DNA of 64,000 nt from a virus. Below the pieces are notes generated by a model. It saw only the letters and a list, made by a program, of their open reading frames with translations, had not been told where the DNA came from and made no database searches. The DNA is taken from positions 1 to 64,000 of IMG/VR virus record IMGVR_UViG_3300036715_003254. The stretch is one strand, 5' to 3'. A program made the position numbers and the translations under genes. How positions within the stretch are numbered: the stretch's first letter is position 1; every line of letters starts with the position of its first letter. Positions 47,880 through 58,040 of the stretch are shown here, in pieces.

Positions 47880-50009
47880 TTATAGGCTACTTATTTTGAA
47901 ATAGTTTAATCTTGGGGTAGAATTTCTTATGTATCTTGCATCTTGAGAATTTGGCGAGAAAACAAAATTAAGATACTGATTATTAGTAAAGAATGTGTCA
48001 GCTAGACTTGATGACGAATTTACATCAACAGATGCGTTAGATGTTCTAAGATTCAATTTTATATAGATGAATTGTTTACCGTATATTTTTGAAACTATAT
48101 ATGTACCACAAACAACATTATTATAAGAAATATTAAATGATACAGTTCTACCATCATATAAAACGCTTCCTTGAGTAAAATTGACAATAAGGTTATTATT
48201 ACCAATTTTTACATCATCTGTTAAGAAACCAATAGTCGATATATCCGGAAGCAAATCGGGATTTACAAAACTATTTTCGTCTATAAAGTTAGTAAACGGA
48301 AGAGGAAGAAAAAATTCAAAAAATTTATTTGCTCCTGACTCATTTGACTTGTCTATTATATTGTATTTTGAAAGAACGATTTTTTGAGAAACATTAATAT
48401 CGACGCCGTTAGTATCACCAATAGAAGAATAAACTATTTTTGATATTCCACTTCTAAAGAACTCATTATTAAATGTTTCATATGTAGTATCAAATAAATC
48501 AGTCACAGATGTTATGATTTTATTCAAAACATTTGAGTCAAAAATGGGTTTTGTTATTCTTACATTGATATCAAGGTTGAAGTATAATGGTTGTCTGAAT
48601 TCATTTTTTAGAGTCATTATTTTGTATTTTGAAAGATATGTAAGAATATCGCTTTTATTTTCATCAGTAAAATAAAACTCTTTTTCATTTTCAGAAGAAT
48701 ATATTCTTTTATATTCAACATTCCCGCCATTAACATTCAAATATTGTTTAGATTTTGTTGTTTTTGTTGGAAGACCTGAAATATAAACTGTACCAAGTTG
48801 TTCTATTACATAGTCTTCGCCACCCCAAACGGAAGAATCTTGAACTAATTGGTGTTGTTTTAATATAACTTCATAATCTTGAGCGGTAACAGCTCTGTTT
48901 GCGACATTATGAAATACTGCCGCTATTTCTTTAATTTGTTCATTTGACTCTTCATCAGAACCAGCAAACACTTCATTCATATAAGTAAATACAGTATAGA
49001 TCGAACTATCAGTTACGCCAATAGGAACAACATTAAAGTTTTTATTTGCTGATACGAATGTGATTTTTCCTTGGGCGCTTCCTTGAGAACCTTTTGAAAT
49101 AAGCACATTAACAAACACTTCGGCATTAAGTATAGGTTCATCACAGACGCCTGCGAATTTAAAATAAATTGTTGATGTATTAGTATCGATATCTCTCAAT
49201 ACGACATATGATTTTTCAAAATTATATTTTTTTAAATCTATATCTTGAAACTGAACATTTTGCCAAAGAACTTTATCCTCGTATTCGCCATCAGCATTAT
49301 ATCTTGAAACAAAAACTTCAATTCCGTCTTGTTCAATATCTTGATAATCTAGTGGTATAGTATATGTTGTTCCTAAAGAACCATCAGGTTGAAGAGTTTT
49401 TGTCATTTTAAAGCATAATTCGCTACTTCCTAGTGGAGCATATACAGGATCAAAATATCTAAACAGAGTTCCTTCCTTTACTGTTATAAAGAAAAATGTT
49501 TGTATATTATGTTCATCAAGATCTGATTGAGTAATATTGCCTTTTGTTTTGAGAAGAGTATTATATAAGGTTGTTTCTTTTGTTATTTGGTCTTGAGTTA
49601 TTCCAATGATTTCTTTATCAGAATCCATATAGTAAAAAGTATTATTTCCGTCAGTAAAAGCGCTATATTTTGGAAGAACACAGTTAAACGGTTGGTTGTT
49701 TAATACTCCATCAGGAGCTTCACACTTAATCAATAATTGATATTGATATGATGTTTTTCTTTTTACTTCATAGCCTAGCATTCTGGCCATTTTCAATATG
49801 TTTTTTCTTTTTGTTGCAGTAGCAAGAAAGAATTCAGAAAGCATAAGAGATGCGTTCGCATTATTCATAGCGACGGCGTAAGATAATAATGTTGTTAAGA
49901 AAGCTGTATTTGAACCAGGAAAAATAGCGTCAACGAAACCTAGTTCTGTTGCTTTTTCATTTAAAGCTGATTGAATATCATCTTGATTGAACGGTACAAA
50001 ATCTAACAT
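47880..50009 (-). CDS. 6: Baseplate wedge protein (T4 gp6, J-like)
   Basis: The 709 residues start with PFNQDDIQSALNEKATELGF, followed by NASLMLSEFFLATATKRKN and MARMLGYEVKRKTSY, the pattern of gp6. gp6 forms the inner wedge ring. It is the next gene after gp25, as in T4-like clusters. Confidence 0.85.
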   Translation of the reverse strand: MLDFVPFNQDDIQSALNEKATELGFVDAIFPGSNTAFLTTLLSYAVAMNNANASLMLSEFFLATATKRKNILKMARMLGYEVKRKTSYQYQLLIKCEAPDGVLNNQPFNCVLPKYSAFTDGNNTFYYMDSDKEIIGITQDQITKETTLYNTLLKTKGNITQSDLDEHNIQTFFFITVKEGTLFRYFDPVYAPLGSSELCFKMTKTLQPDGSLGTTYTIPLDYQDIEQDGIEVFVSRYNADGEYEDKVLWQNVQFQDIDLKKYNFEKSYVVLRDIDTNTSTIYFKFAGVCDEPILNAEVFVNVLISKGSQGSAQGKITFVSANKNFNVVPIGVTDSSIYTVFTYMNEVFAGSDEESNEQIKEIAAVFHNVANRAVTAQDYEVILKQHQLVQDSSVWGGEDYVIEQLGTVYISGLPTKTTKSKQYLNVNGGNVEYKRIYSSENEKEFYFTDENKSDILTYLSKYKIMTLKNEFRQPLYFNLDINVRITKPIFDSNVLNKIITSVTDLFDTTYETFNNEFFRSGISKIVYSSIGDTNGVDINVSQKIVLSKYNIIDKSNESGANKFFEFFLPLPFTNFIDENSFVNPDLLPDISTIGFLTDDVKIGNNNLIVNFTQGSVLYDGRTVSFNISYNNVVCGTYIVSKIYGKQFIYIKLNLRTSNASVDVNSSSSLADTFFTNNQYLNFVFSPNSQDARYIRNSTPRLNYFKISSL

Positions 50010-50018
50010 TTATTTTTC

Positions 50019-50387
50019 CTATGGTGTTTTCATATTTATTTTGAGTACTCTTGCTGTGGAATCATTATCTATTTTTAGAGTGAAATAAACTTTTATTTCT
50101 AGAGAATTATATTCTGGATGAGGTTGAACATCAACGAATTTAACTGTTACTCTTTTCTCCCACATTTCTATTGAAGAAGTTATTTCACCCTTAACGACAT
50201 CAACTATATTTGAATTCATAGCCGAAAAAAGAAGAGAACTTAATCTTGAACCAAACTCAGGTGAAGACGGAAGACTTCCTATTGGTGTTAAAAGTATATT
50301 TCTAATGGAATTTTCTACGGCTTCATAGTTAATATCGAAACCAGTATTCTTACAAGCAACGTCAACATAAAAAATGTCCTGTGCCAT
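50019..50387 (-). CDS. 25: Baseplate wedge protein (T4 gp25-like)
   Basis: 122 residues of the gp25/W family: IRNILLTPIGSLPSSPEFGS near the middle and MWEKRVTVKFVDV, the counterpart of the conserved EPR motif (here WEKR). gp25 starts sheath assembly at the wedge. It is next to gp6. Confidence 0.9.
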   Translation of the reverse strand: MAQDIFYVDVACKNTGFDINYEAVENSIRNILLTPIGSLPSSPEFGSRLSSLLFSAMNSNIVDVVKGEITSSIEMWEKRVTVKFVDVQPHPEYNSLEIKVYFTLKIDNDSTARVLKINMKTP

Positions 50388-50388
50388 T

Positions 50389-52005
50389 TTAAATCACCCC
50401 TTGCGCAACAGTTTTATAGTAATCGTTTTGAGGAATAGTTGCTCTTATTTCTCTTTTATAGTTTTTATACATAGTTTTGAGCGTGTCTAACTTTTTAGTA
50501 TCTAATTTTGTTGTTGTTCTGTTTTGGATTCTCATTATATCTAAATCGTTAGATTCGGTTAGTGGTAGATTATTTATAAAGGAAATATTTATTAAATTCG
50601 CAGTCGGAACTTGTTTCTTTATACAATTTCTCATATCTGTCAAACTTTTTGCCCTTTGACTTAATTGTTTTGTTTTCGCAAAGGATTCTATCTCTGTTAT
50701 CATACCAAAAAGACTTTGTTCGGTTGGTGTCAAAGATTGAGAGTGAAGATCTTTTATGTCTTCTTTCACTACATCAATCATTTGATATATAGAAGGAAGT
50801 GGAAGATCCAAATAGTCGACTTTAACATCGAGATTTGTTAACATCTCTGATTTTAAAGAAGAAAGATTTCCGAGAGTTGAATCCATCATAGATGACAGTT
50901 TACCTTGAACTTCTGAAGTAATATTACTAAGCATTTTTGTTGCGTCAGGTAATGCTAATTTACTCCCAGAAAGTAAAGAATTTATTTGACTCATAGATGA
51001 TGTCAATAGACCTCGAATATTAGTAACAGATGAATTTAGAGAGTTTGCAAGATTTTTAAATTCTTCGTTAGCGCCTAAAGTTTTTATCAAATCGTCAATA
51101 CCAGAAAAGGCTGTAGTAGAAGTTTGTTGGAATGCGGAAGCCAAATCTTTAAGAGCGACTTTTCCTTTTTGAGCAGAATCAAACTTCGCACTAGAAACAA
51201 CCCCCAAAGCATTTGTTACTGATTTTATATCCTTCACTAACTCTTCTGTTGCCTTACTTACAATAGAAGAAACAAGTTCCGACTTTTGTCCAGGCATCAT
51301 ACTATTAAGTGTACCTGCTACATCCTTTTGAAGAGCGTCTATTCCGCCTACAGAATTGGAAAACAATCCAACAGAAGTCGGCAAACTTGCACCGCCTATT
51401 AATCCCTGTGCATTTGAGGTTATAAGACTCATAACATCTTTATTATTTGGTAGAGAAAAACCGTTTATATTTGTTAATTGACTAGTCGTATCTTTTATTG
51501 AGTTTGCTAGATTGTATGTTGATACGGTTTTAAGAGCTGAAGAAACAGTTTCTTCTCCTGAATTAAAAACACCTAAATCTTGTTTTAAAAAATCGTTTGG
51601 ATGAGATAGAACGCCTTTAAGAACTTCAACTTGTTTATCTCTTACTGTTTTAGCAGAAGGAGAAATATCAGCAAAACAGTCATTAATACATATTGAAGAA
51701 ACAGATTTTCTATCTGGTCTGAGGTTTTGAAGAGTGTTCTTCGGTGTAGTATTTTTGAACAATCCTGATCTAGGAGTCAAATCTGACATAGTATTTACTT
51801 GATTTACGAATTCATTTAGAAGAGTATCAAACTGATTAATATCTATTTTAAGAAGAGTAGATTGAGTCTTAAATCTATCTTCCGCTTCTGATTGCATTTG
51901 TTGGTGAATAAATTCTTGATAATTTTCAGGAATACTAGTTGCTTGATTTGTAAGAAGATCCGAAAAAGAAGACGGCAAATTAGATGTTAAGCTCGGTGTA
52001 ATCAA
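50389..52005 (-). CDS. Large baseplate-region structural protein, 538 aa
   Basis: A Ser/Leu/Asn-rich, mostly helical protein with no motif I recognise (MITPSLTSNLPSSFSDLLTN). It lies between the PAAR tip and gp25, so it is most likely a hub or wedge component. Confidence 0.55.
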   Translation of the reverse strand: MITPSLTSNLPSSFSDLLTNQATSIPENYQEFIHQQMQSEAEDRFKTQSTLLKIDINQFDTLLNEFVNQVNTMSDLTPRSGLFKNTTPKNTLQNLRPDRKSVSSICINDCFADISPSAKTVRDKQVEVLKGVLSHPNDFLKQDLGVFNSGEETVSSALKTVSTYNLANSIKDTTSQLTNINGFSLPNNKDVMSLITSNAQGLIGGASLPTSVGLFSNSVGGIDALQKDVAGTLNSMMPGQKSELVSSIVSKATEELVKDIKSVTNALGVVSSAKFDSAQKGKVALKDLASAFQQTSTTAFSGIDDLIKTLGANEEFKNLANSLNSSVTNIRGLLTSSMSQINSLLSGSKLALPDATKMLSNITSEVQGKLSSMMDSTLGNLSSLKSEMLTNLDVKVDYLDLPLPSIYQMIDVVKEDIKDLHSQSLTPTEQSLFGMITEIESFAKTKQLSQRAKSLTDMRNCIKKQVPTANLINISFINNLPLTESNDLDIMRIQNRTTTKLDTKKLDTLKTMYKNYKREIRATIPQNDYYKTVAQGVI

Positions 52006-52011
52006 TTTCTT

Positions 52012-52302
52012 CTATCCTATTAAAACATTTGGCGAGCATTTATCAGCTTTAGAACCACAACTTATTTTGTCTCCGTGTCTATGTGCCGGTCTACCGTTAA
52101 TGAAAACCTTTGAAGAACCGGAAGAAGCTGTAGCTGAATGTGGAGGACTTCCTGGACAAGAGTGATCTTCATATTTATCGCCAACTCTCATAATAGGAAG
52201 ACCGTTGGCAAAGACATTTGGAGAACCTCCGGCAGCTTTTCTTGGTGGCGCTTTACAAGGGTCTCCAGTAGACATATCACCTTTTCTTACTACTCCAAGC
52301 AT
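52012..52302 (-). CDS. PAAR spike-tip protein (T4 gp5.4-like)
   Basis: 96 residues with three PAAR repeats: VFANGLPIMRVGD, VFINGRPAHRHGDKISC and the ending CSPNVLIG. PAAR proteins form a metal-bound cone that sharpens the central spike. A late-type promoter lies at 52354-52362. Confidence 0.92.
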   Translation of the reverse strand: MLGVVRKGDMSTGDPCKAPPRKAAGGSPNVFANGLPIMRVGDKYEDHSCPGSPPHSATASSGSSKVFINGRPAHRHGDKISCGSKADKCSPNVLIG

Positions 52303-52353
52303 TAATATTCCTCAATGATAATATAAGTGGGACGCTTTTTTTGTATGGTAAAA

Positions 52354-52362
52354 TATTTATTT
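52354..52362 (-). promoter_or_regulatory. Late-type promoter (AAATAAATA)
   Basis: 52 bp before the PAAR gene. Confidence 0.5.
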
Positions 52363-52374
52363 GTGCTTATATCA

Positions 52375-52392
52375 ACCGTCCTTTAGGACGGT
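52375..52392. terminator. Hairpin between spike and PAAR genes
   Basis: ACCGTCC/GGACGGT, loop of 4. GTTTTAC follows on the plus strand; on the minus strand it lies after the spike gene. Confidence 0.55.
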
Positions 52393-52469
52393 GTTTTACA
52401 CACAAAATGGATAAAAAATTGGTATCAAAATAGAACAACAAAAAACTCTTAACCAGTACACGAATTTCC

Positions 52470-53348
52470 TTAATTCAAATTTATGGATGGAGCAGAAACA
52501 GAGAAAGCGCCTCCGGAATGAAAATTAGTTGCGCCTCCAGTTTTAAAAGACAAACTTCCGCCGATTTCAAATGAAACATTTCCGCCGATTTTTATCGTTT
52601 CTGAGCCGTGAGTTTCTCTTTTAATATCTGAATCAATAAATTCTATAGAATTCCCTGTTATATGAGTTTTCCTATCACCATTTACTATTTCATATGTATT
52701 ATTCAATGATTTAATGACAATTTTTCCATCAGGAAGCATTTCTATAAGTGAACCTGATTTATGGAAGATATGGATTCTTTCATTTCCTTCGGTATCATCT
52801 ATCTCAATAACGTGACCGCTTGAAGTTTCTAGAACTTTATTTTTTGTATATTTGCCTTTCTTATAATTATCATAAGGTTCTTCTACTTTATTATCTTGTT
52901 GTTTTTTAGCACAAGGAGTTTGGTCTTGTTTTTCTCCCCTAGCTAATCTATTATAGTCTGGTTCATTCAATCTTGAAAGAAGAGGATATTTGAGATCTTT
53001 ATCGCAGAATGATATTGTGTCTCTTTGTTTTCTAACGCCTGCTGTTACTCCAATTACTACAGGATGGTCGTGTTCTCCCGCATCAAAAAATACCCAAACA
53101 TAACAACCTTGTTCAGGAACAGAAGAAACGCCTATTCCTGAAATTAGTCCAAAATCTGGAGAAACCAAACATTCTGCCCAAGGAAGATTATCAACAGGAT
53201 TTACTTTAGGGTCTTCAGAGTGAATTCCGAAAATTCTTACCCTTACTCTTCCCATTTTTAATGGGTCTTGATTGTCTTCTACAACTCCTCTGTAAAAGAT
53301 CTGATTTCTACTTGAAAGGTCACTTGCTTGTTCTAGTGAATCTATCAT
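52470..53348 (-). CDS. 5: Central spike protein (T4 gp5-like, no lysozyme domain)
   Basis: Residues 15-110 are the OB-fold of gp5/VgrG (RGVVEDNQDPLKMGRVRVRI, PWAECLVSP, GCYVWVFFDAGEHDHPVVIG). From about 200 comes the triple beta-helix (IHIFHKSGSLIEMLPDGK, then repeated GGNVSF/GGSLSF). The lysozyme domain that T4 gp5 has between them is absent, and only a Lys-rich linker is found. A tail peptidase domain in the tape measure may take its place. Confidence 0.9.
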   Translation of the reverse strand: MIDSLEQASDLSSRNQIFYRGVVEDNQDPLKMGRVRVRIFGIHSEDPKVNPVDNLPWAECLVSPDFGLISGIGVSSVPEQGCYVWVFFDAGEHDHPVVIGVTAGVRKQRDTISFCDKDLKYPLLSRLNEPDYNRLARGEKQDQTPCAKKQQDNKVEEPYDNYKKGKYTKNKVLETSSGHVIEIDDTEGNERIHIFHKSGSLIEMLPDGKIVIKSLNNTYEIVNGDRKTHITGNSIEFIDSDIKRETHGSETIKIGGNVSFEIGGSLSFKTGGATNFHSGGAFSVSAPSINLN

Positions 53349-54493
53349 ATTCTATCCTTATAACCACTTCTAACTAATATTAATTTAATCATAAAAAGAT
53401 CTTGTGTTATGAACATATAAGAAACGCCTTTCACTAACCAATAACCAGCGATGTTTTGATCTGGTTTAAACGATTCTCCTCTGTCAGGTGTTTCTCTATG
53501 TATAGTTATCTTATCACCTATATCCGGAGAGTCAAATGTTCCAGGAATTAAAATTTCCATCATATTATTTTCATTAAAACTGTTAGCGAATGTATAACGG
53601 ACATCTTCTTCAACAGTTTTGATATGTTTATAAACAGATCTTTCTAAAAGATTTTTTGGGCTATAATCGATTTCCTTTTCTGTCAAAGTGTTCTGATCCT
53701 TTTCCATTAAATCTCTGGAATATAACCTAAACTGTTGTCTTAAATCAGTAATATCAATTGAAAAGATCTTTTGTTTAGGTGTCGTAAGAGGAGAGCTTCC
53801 TGCTCCCATTTTTATCACTTTAAATTCTTTTATTTGATATAGATAATACGGATTAAGGTGATGGAAAATATACGGATGTTCGAATTCCTTTGCGTCTTTA
53901 ATTATATTGTCGTATGACTTACAACAGATATTATCTCTAGTTTGATATACTTTCATATTGTATTTCTTAGCAAGTAGATTTAAACTAGCTATTAGAGGTT
54001 TATTACCTTGAACAGTATAATAATCTAGAGATTTAGCGTAATCATTTTCTATATAGTCTACACCTTTGTCTGAAACCATATATTCACTTAGAAGATCGCT
54101 AATTATATCTCCAGGTTTTTTATCTACAAATACTTCAGTATGAGTTTGACACATAAACTGATATGTGTCTTGATCCACAAATTCTATTTCTACTTCGTTT
54201 GTTTTATTTCCAACAGAATTTACTTTAGTTTTTATAGCGACGAAGGTTTCTTTATACTCTATATCTAGACAACATTTCGCTATAATATCTATCTTGTTAT
54301 TCTTATTAAGCGGAATAATCTCGACCAAGTTTTGAGTATCTACAAATTTCAAAACTCCGGATACATAAGAGTTATCAAGACTTCTGTTTATTTGAAGAGA
54401 AGTGATATAAACAGTCCCAATACTTCTCGCTTTATTGTCGTCAAATATTAGCGTGAAATGTTTAAGTTTCTGTTCATTTCTAGTATTAAACAT
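53345..54493 (-). CDS. 27: Baseplate hub protein (T4 gp27-like)
   Basis: 382 residues ending 4 bp inside the spike gene, as hub gp27/gpD precedes the spike. FTLIFDDNKARSIGTVYITS and KKPGDIISDLLSEY fit the hub fold. The trimer connects tail tube to spike. Confidence 0.65.
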   Translation of the reverse strand: MFNTRNEQKLKHFTLIFDDNKARSIGTVYITSLQINRSLDNSYVSGVLKFVDTQNLVEIIPLNKNNKIDIIAKCCLDIEYKETFVAIKTKVNSVGNKTNEVEIEFVDQDTYQFMCQTHTEVFVDKKPGDIISDLLSEYMVSDKGVDYIENDYAKSLDYYTVQGNKPLIASLNLLAKKYNMKVYQTRDNICCKSYDNIIKDAKEFEHPYIFHHLNPYYLYQIKEFKVIKMGAGSSPLTTPKQKIFSIDITDLRQQFRLYSRDLMEKDQNTLTEKEIDYSPKNLLERSVYKHIKTVEEDVRYTFANSFNENNMMEILIPGTFDSPDIGDKITIHRETPDRGESFKPDQNIAGYWLVKGVSYMFITQDLFMIKLILVRSGYKDRI

Positions 54494-57006
54494 TAAATAA
54501 ATCTTTCAGTGAGAGTAATATTATTAGTACACGTAGCTAAACATCTTCTACTCATATATTTATTTGTTAAAGTAAATGTTGTTGGATTTACTAAAGTCTT
54601 ATCAAAATTAACATCAGTGATTGAATTCATCAAAATAGAAGCATCAACTGTTTGGTTATCAGCTTTATTGTATGTGTATGTGACATTATTAATATAGATA
54701 CTAAATGTTTCAGACGAAGTTGTGCTTGAAACCAAAGTCACAGTAATAACTTGATATTTCGGAATATAGTTATACTCAACATCAGCATAAGCAAGTTGCA
54801 TAGCTTGCGAAGTTTGATATGTAATTGAAATATTTTCAAGATTAGTAATTTTTGATGTAGTAGATGTTATAACGATTTTATTATCAATATTCGTAGCAGT
54901 TATAAATCTCCTCGCAAGTTCTGTTATGAAATAAGAAATATCGTCAACTATATTTCCACTATTATTTCTAATTATAACATCAAATCCATTCAATTCTAAA
55001 GAAAATGTTTTTGCAGAATCAATTAGAGAAAGAGTATATGCTGAATCTAGTGTTGTGAAGTTTGAAGCATTTGTGATGTTAAAGCTTGAGTCTTCTTTAA
55101 GAGATGTTAATTTATATTTAACAAGTTCTTTTAGTTTCACAAATACTATAGTATTTTTTGCTGATGTTCCACCACTTACCAAGACTCTTGAATCTGGAAG
55201 GAAAACCGTTTTATGTCCTGATGTCAAATCCGGAAGGTCATCTAACCGTTCAAATGTTATTGTTGTTCCATTAATTATTGCCAAATACTGTTCATTTACA
55301 GAAACACTGTCAGATACTTTGTAACCGCCGTTAAATAGAATTCTTCCATCTCCTAGTACAGTACTAGAATGTAGAAACTGAATATCAGCAGGCATATCAG
55401 AACCAGTAGACCAAGTAATTGTATTATTAGAGATTACACCGAAGGTTGTATTAGAGTAATATGTTGTCGTCACATTATTTCCAGAAACATCTTTTGAGAG
55501 TCCTCCAGAAATTAAAACTCTTCCATCAGGTAAAAGAACACAAGAATGTTGCTCTATTTTAATTTCTTTTCCTGAATTCCAAGTAATAGTATTACCAGAG
55601 ATTGTTCCGAATGTTGATTGATTATACGTTGTTGTTTGATTAGAAGAAGAATCTCCTGAGCCACCGGTGATTAATAATCTTCCATCAGAAAGTAATACTG
55701 TTGCGTGATTCACAATTACAGAATTGAATTTTGTTCCTTCTACCCAAGTAATTGTATTACCAGATATTGTTCCAAAGTATGTTTTATCGACAGCCGAACC
55801 GTTGTTAGAACCTCCAATAACTAGAATTCTCCCATCAGAAAGAAGCGTTGTTGTGTGATTATTAAGAGCCGCCGGAAGGTCTGTTCCTGAAACCCAGTTT
55901 ATTGTATTACCGGAAAATGTTCCAAAGTATGTTGTAGTTTGAGATGTAGAACCATCTAATCCACCTATAATTAGAATTCTATTATCGGAAAGAAGAGTAA
56001 CTGTGCTTCCAGGAAGAGTAGCTTTTGGATAGTCTGTTCCTGATACTGAAGTCAAACTCTTTTTTATATTTGAATCGAAAGTCGAAACTGAAACAAGACC
56101 GTTTAATGCTGATGTTATTTTATTCAAATGAGAAAAATAAGTTTCCGTTATAGAAGCCGTAATGGTTATTGTTGAATTATTAGAACTGTCTTTCGAGAAA
56201 CTGAAATTTATATCGCTATGTATATCAGTTTCATATACATTAAATTGTTTGTGAGAAATTTGATTAAAAGGATAATTACTCAAAACAATTGTATTTTGCG
56301 CAAAAGAATCGTAAGAAAGAGTTTTTTCTTCAAAATAAATTCCTATAATCGACACTATATCGTATACTGTTGTTATAGTTCCGTTCTCAGTTATAAGAAG
56401 ATCATATTCTCTGTGGATATTTTTGCTATCAATAGGAGTAGCTATAACAACAGTATGAATTTGATCATTTCCTTCTATAAATACAGGCTTATAATCTATG
56501 GATTCTGATTCTACGAAATTTTTAATATTTTTTCTTACGTCTTCATACATATAAATCATATAATTTTTCTTTAAGAATTTCAGATTTCTGTATGTTTCAT
56601 TTTCTTTTTCGACAATAGTATAAAAATAATCCCTCTTAGTTTGTATTTTTCTTTCGATTTCTTCTTCTGTCATACTTTGAGAAATAATCGGAAGGAAAGT
56701 TTCTTCCCATTTTTTAAGTAAGTCATCAACTCTTCTTTCTAGCACTCTTTGAGATTTAGGAAGATCGTAAATAGGACTGATATTATTTTCTAGGCATACA
56801 ATGTCCCACTCAACAGTTTCGCCGTAATAGAGGGAAGAAAGAAGATCTGGAGTAGCAGAATCTTCTACTTGCATAGTTTCGAAATATTCGTTGTTTATTT
56901 TATATTTTTCCGGAATATCTCTCATAGACTTCTCAGAAAGGTCATAAAGAGTAATATTTCTTTCTGGAAATGAGATCTCATTAAAATTTAATAGTGCATT
57001 TTTCAT
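54493..57006 (-). CDS. Baseplate/hub-region protein with Kelch-like propeller
   Basis: The 837 residues fall into an N-terminal helical part (1-310), five or six Kelch-type units (about 320-640) such as TLLSDNRILIIGGLDGS and LLSDGRILVIGGSNNG, each followed by GTISGNTITW, and a beta-rich C-terminus. Kelch propellers bind proteins or sugars; in this position it could contact a receptor or the tail. It starts one base after the gp48-like gene. Confidence 0.7.
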   Translation of the reverse strand: MKNALLNFNEISFPERNITLYDLSEKSMRDIPEKYKINNEYFETMQVEDSATPDLLSSLYYGETVEWDIVCLENNISPIYDLPKSQRVLERRVDDLLKKWEETFLPIISQSMTEEEIERKIQTKRDYFYTIVEKENETYRNLKFLKKNYMIYMYEDVRKNIKNFVESESIDYKPVFIEGNDQIHTVVIATPIDSKNIHREYDLLITENGTITTVYDIVSIIGIYFEEKTLSYDSFAQNTIVLSNYPFNQISHKQFNVYETDIHSDINFSFSKDSSNNSTITITASITETYFSHLNKITSALNGLVSVSTFDSNIKKSLTSVSGTDYPKATLPGSTVTLLSDNRILIIGGLDGSTSQTTTYFGTFSGNTINWVSGTDLPAALNNHTTTLLSDGRILVIGGSNNGSAVDKTYFGTISGNTITWVEGTKFNSVIVNHATVLLSDGRLLITGGSGDSSSNQTTTYNQSTFGTISGNTITWNSGKEIKIEQHSCVLLPDGRVLISGGLSKDVSGNNVTTTYYSNTTFGVISNNTITWSTGSDMPADIQFLHSSTVLGDGRILFNGGYKVSDSVSVNEQYLAIINGTTITFERLDDLPDLTSGHKTVFLPDSRVLVSGGTSAKNTIVFVKLKELVKYKLTSLKEDSSFNITNASNFTTLDSAYTLSLIDSAKTFSLELNGFDVIIRNNSGNIVDDISYFITELARRFITATNIDNKIVITSTTSKITNLENISITYQTSQAMQLAYADVEYNYIPKYQVITVTLVSSTTSSETFSIYINNVTYTYNKADNQTVDASILMNSITDVNFDKTLVNPTTFTLTNKYMSRRCLATCTNNITLTERFI

Positions 57007-58034
57007 TAATGTCTCACATTAGTGTCTGTTGATGCTGGAGTAGCGGTATTTGTAGGTGGTGTGCTGTTCGCTGTCTTAGTAGAAGTGGCTTGCTGCACAA
57101 TATTAGAACCAACAAAAGCAGATTCAAATCCTTTTGCAGAAGAAATACCTCCAGAGTTTTTACCGAAATATATTGGTGTAATTTCTGCAAGACTAATATC
57201 AAGTTTCATAGCTTTTGATCTCCAATTTTCAAAAAAAGTAGCCTTTCCTTCCAAAGGAGTATAATTCAAATGTATACTTGTTATTGCACATAGTCCAGGT
57301 TGGGCAATATTATTTAATACGCTGCCATCACTACCGAATGTAATTTTGAAAACTTTAGGCGATTCAAGAAATATTCCTGATGCTATTGGAAGAGCCGCAT
57401 CTTTCAGCATTGTTATTTGTTTTGAAAGCATATCAGATTCTTTTTGGTTTTTAGGATAGAAATAAGCCTGAATCCCCCAATCTCTTGGTTTGACACCGGC
57501 GAACTTCATTCTTGTAAATGGATTCACAATATTATCATTTGTTGCTGCAAGTAATGAGTTAGTTGCTTCTTGACCTGTTTGAGCAATTTGACCACCTAAA
57601 CCAGAAGCGATTTTAAATAGGTCTGTTTCTTGCCAATTGATATCTATTTTCTCAACTAGTTCTGTAGCTACTAGAAAAGTAAAATGCATTTCTCCTTTAA
57701 AATCAGCATCAGTAACATTTCTTGCATCTTTAAAAAAGAATGCGTGATCTATTTTTCCTGCACTTAAAGTGACCCTCAAAAGACCGTCTTGATTTTGTTT
57801 ACCAGATAGAGGAGACGGTGGTCTTTGAATAGCAGTTAAATCAGAAACTTGTAACCCGAGTTTTGAATTGGCAATGCTTGATTGTCTTGTTTTTGGCTGC
57901 GATTCCGGTTGTTGAGCAAATGAAGGAAGATCTCCTCTTGATATATTTGTTGGAGAAGTATCAACAGTATTATCTTTTGATATGAACGCCGACGGAGCAT
58001 CGAGCGCCATCTGAAAATACGGTGTAATATCCAT
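57006..58034 (-). CDS. Baseplate tube-initiator protein (gp48/gp54-like)
   Basis: 342 residues: NPFTRMKFAGVKPRDWGIQA, FYPKNQKESDMLSKQITMLK and a C-terminal part with LNYTPLEGKATFFENWRSK and LDISLAEITPIY are the pattern of gp48/gp54, which cap the hub and start the tail tube. The tail is rich in Thr/Pro/Asn. It lies just after the tape measure. Confidence 0.7.
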   Translation of the reverse strand: MDITPYFQMALDAPSAFISKDNTVDTSPTNISRGDLPSFAQQPESQPKTRQSSIANSKLGLQVSDLTAIQRPPSPLSGKQNQDGLLRVTLSAGKIDHAFFFKDARNVTDADFKGEMHFTFLVATELVEKIDINWQETDLFKIASGLGGQIAQTGQEATNSLLAATNDNIVNPFTRMKFAGVKPRDWGIQAYFYPKNQKESDMLSKQITMLKDAALPIASGIFLESPKVFKITFGSDGSVLNNIAQPGLCAITSIHLNYTPLEGKATFFENWRSKAMKLDISLAEITPIYFGKNSGGISSAKGFESAFVGSNIVQQATSTKTANSTPPTNTATPASTDTNVRH

Positions 58035-58040
58035 TCAAAT

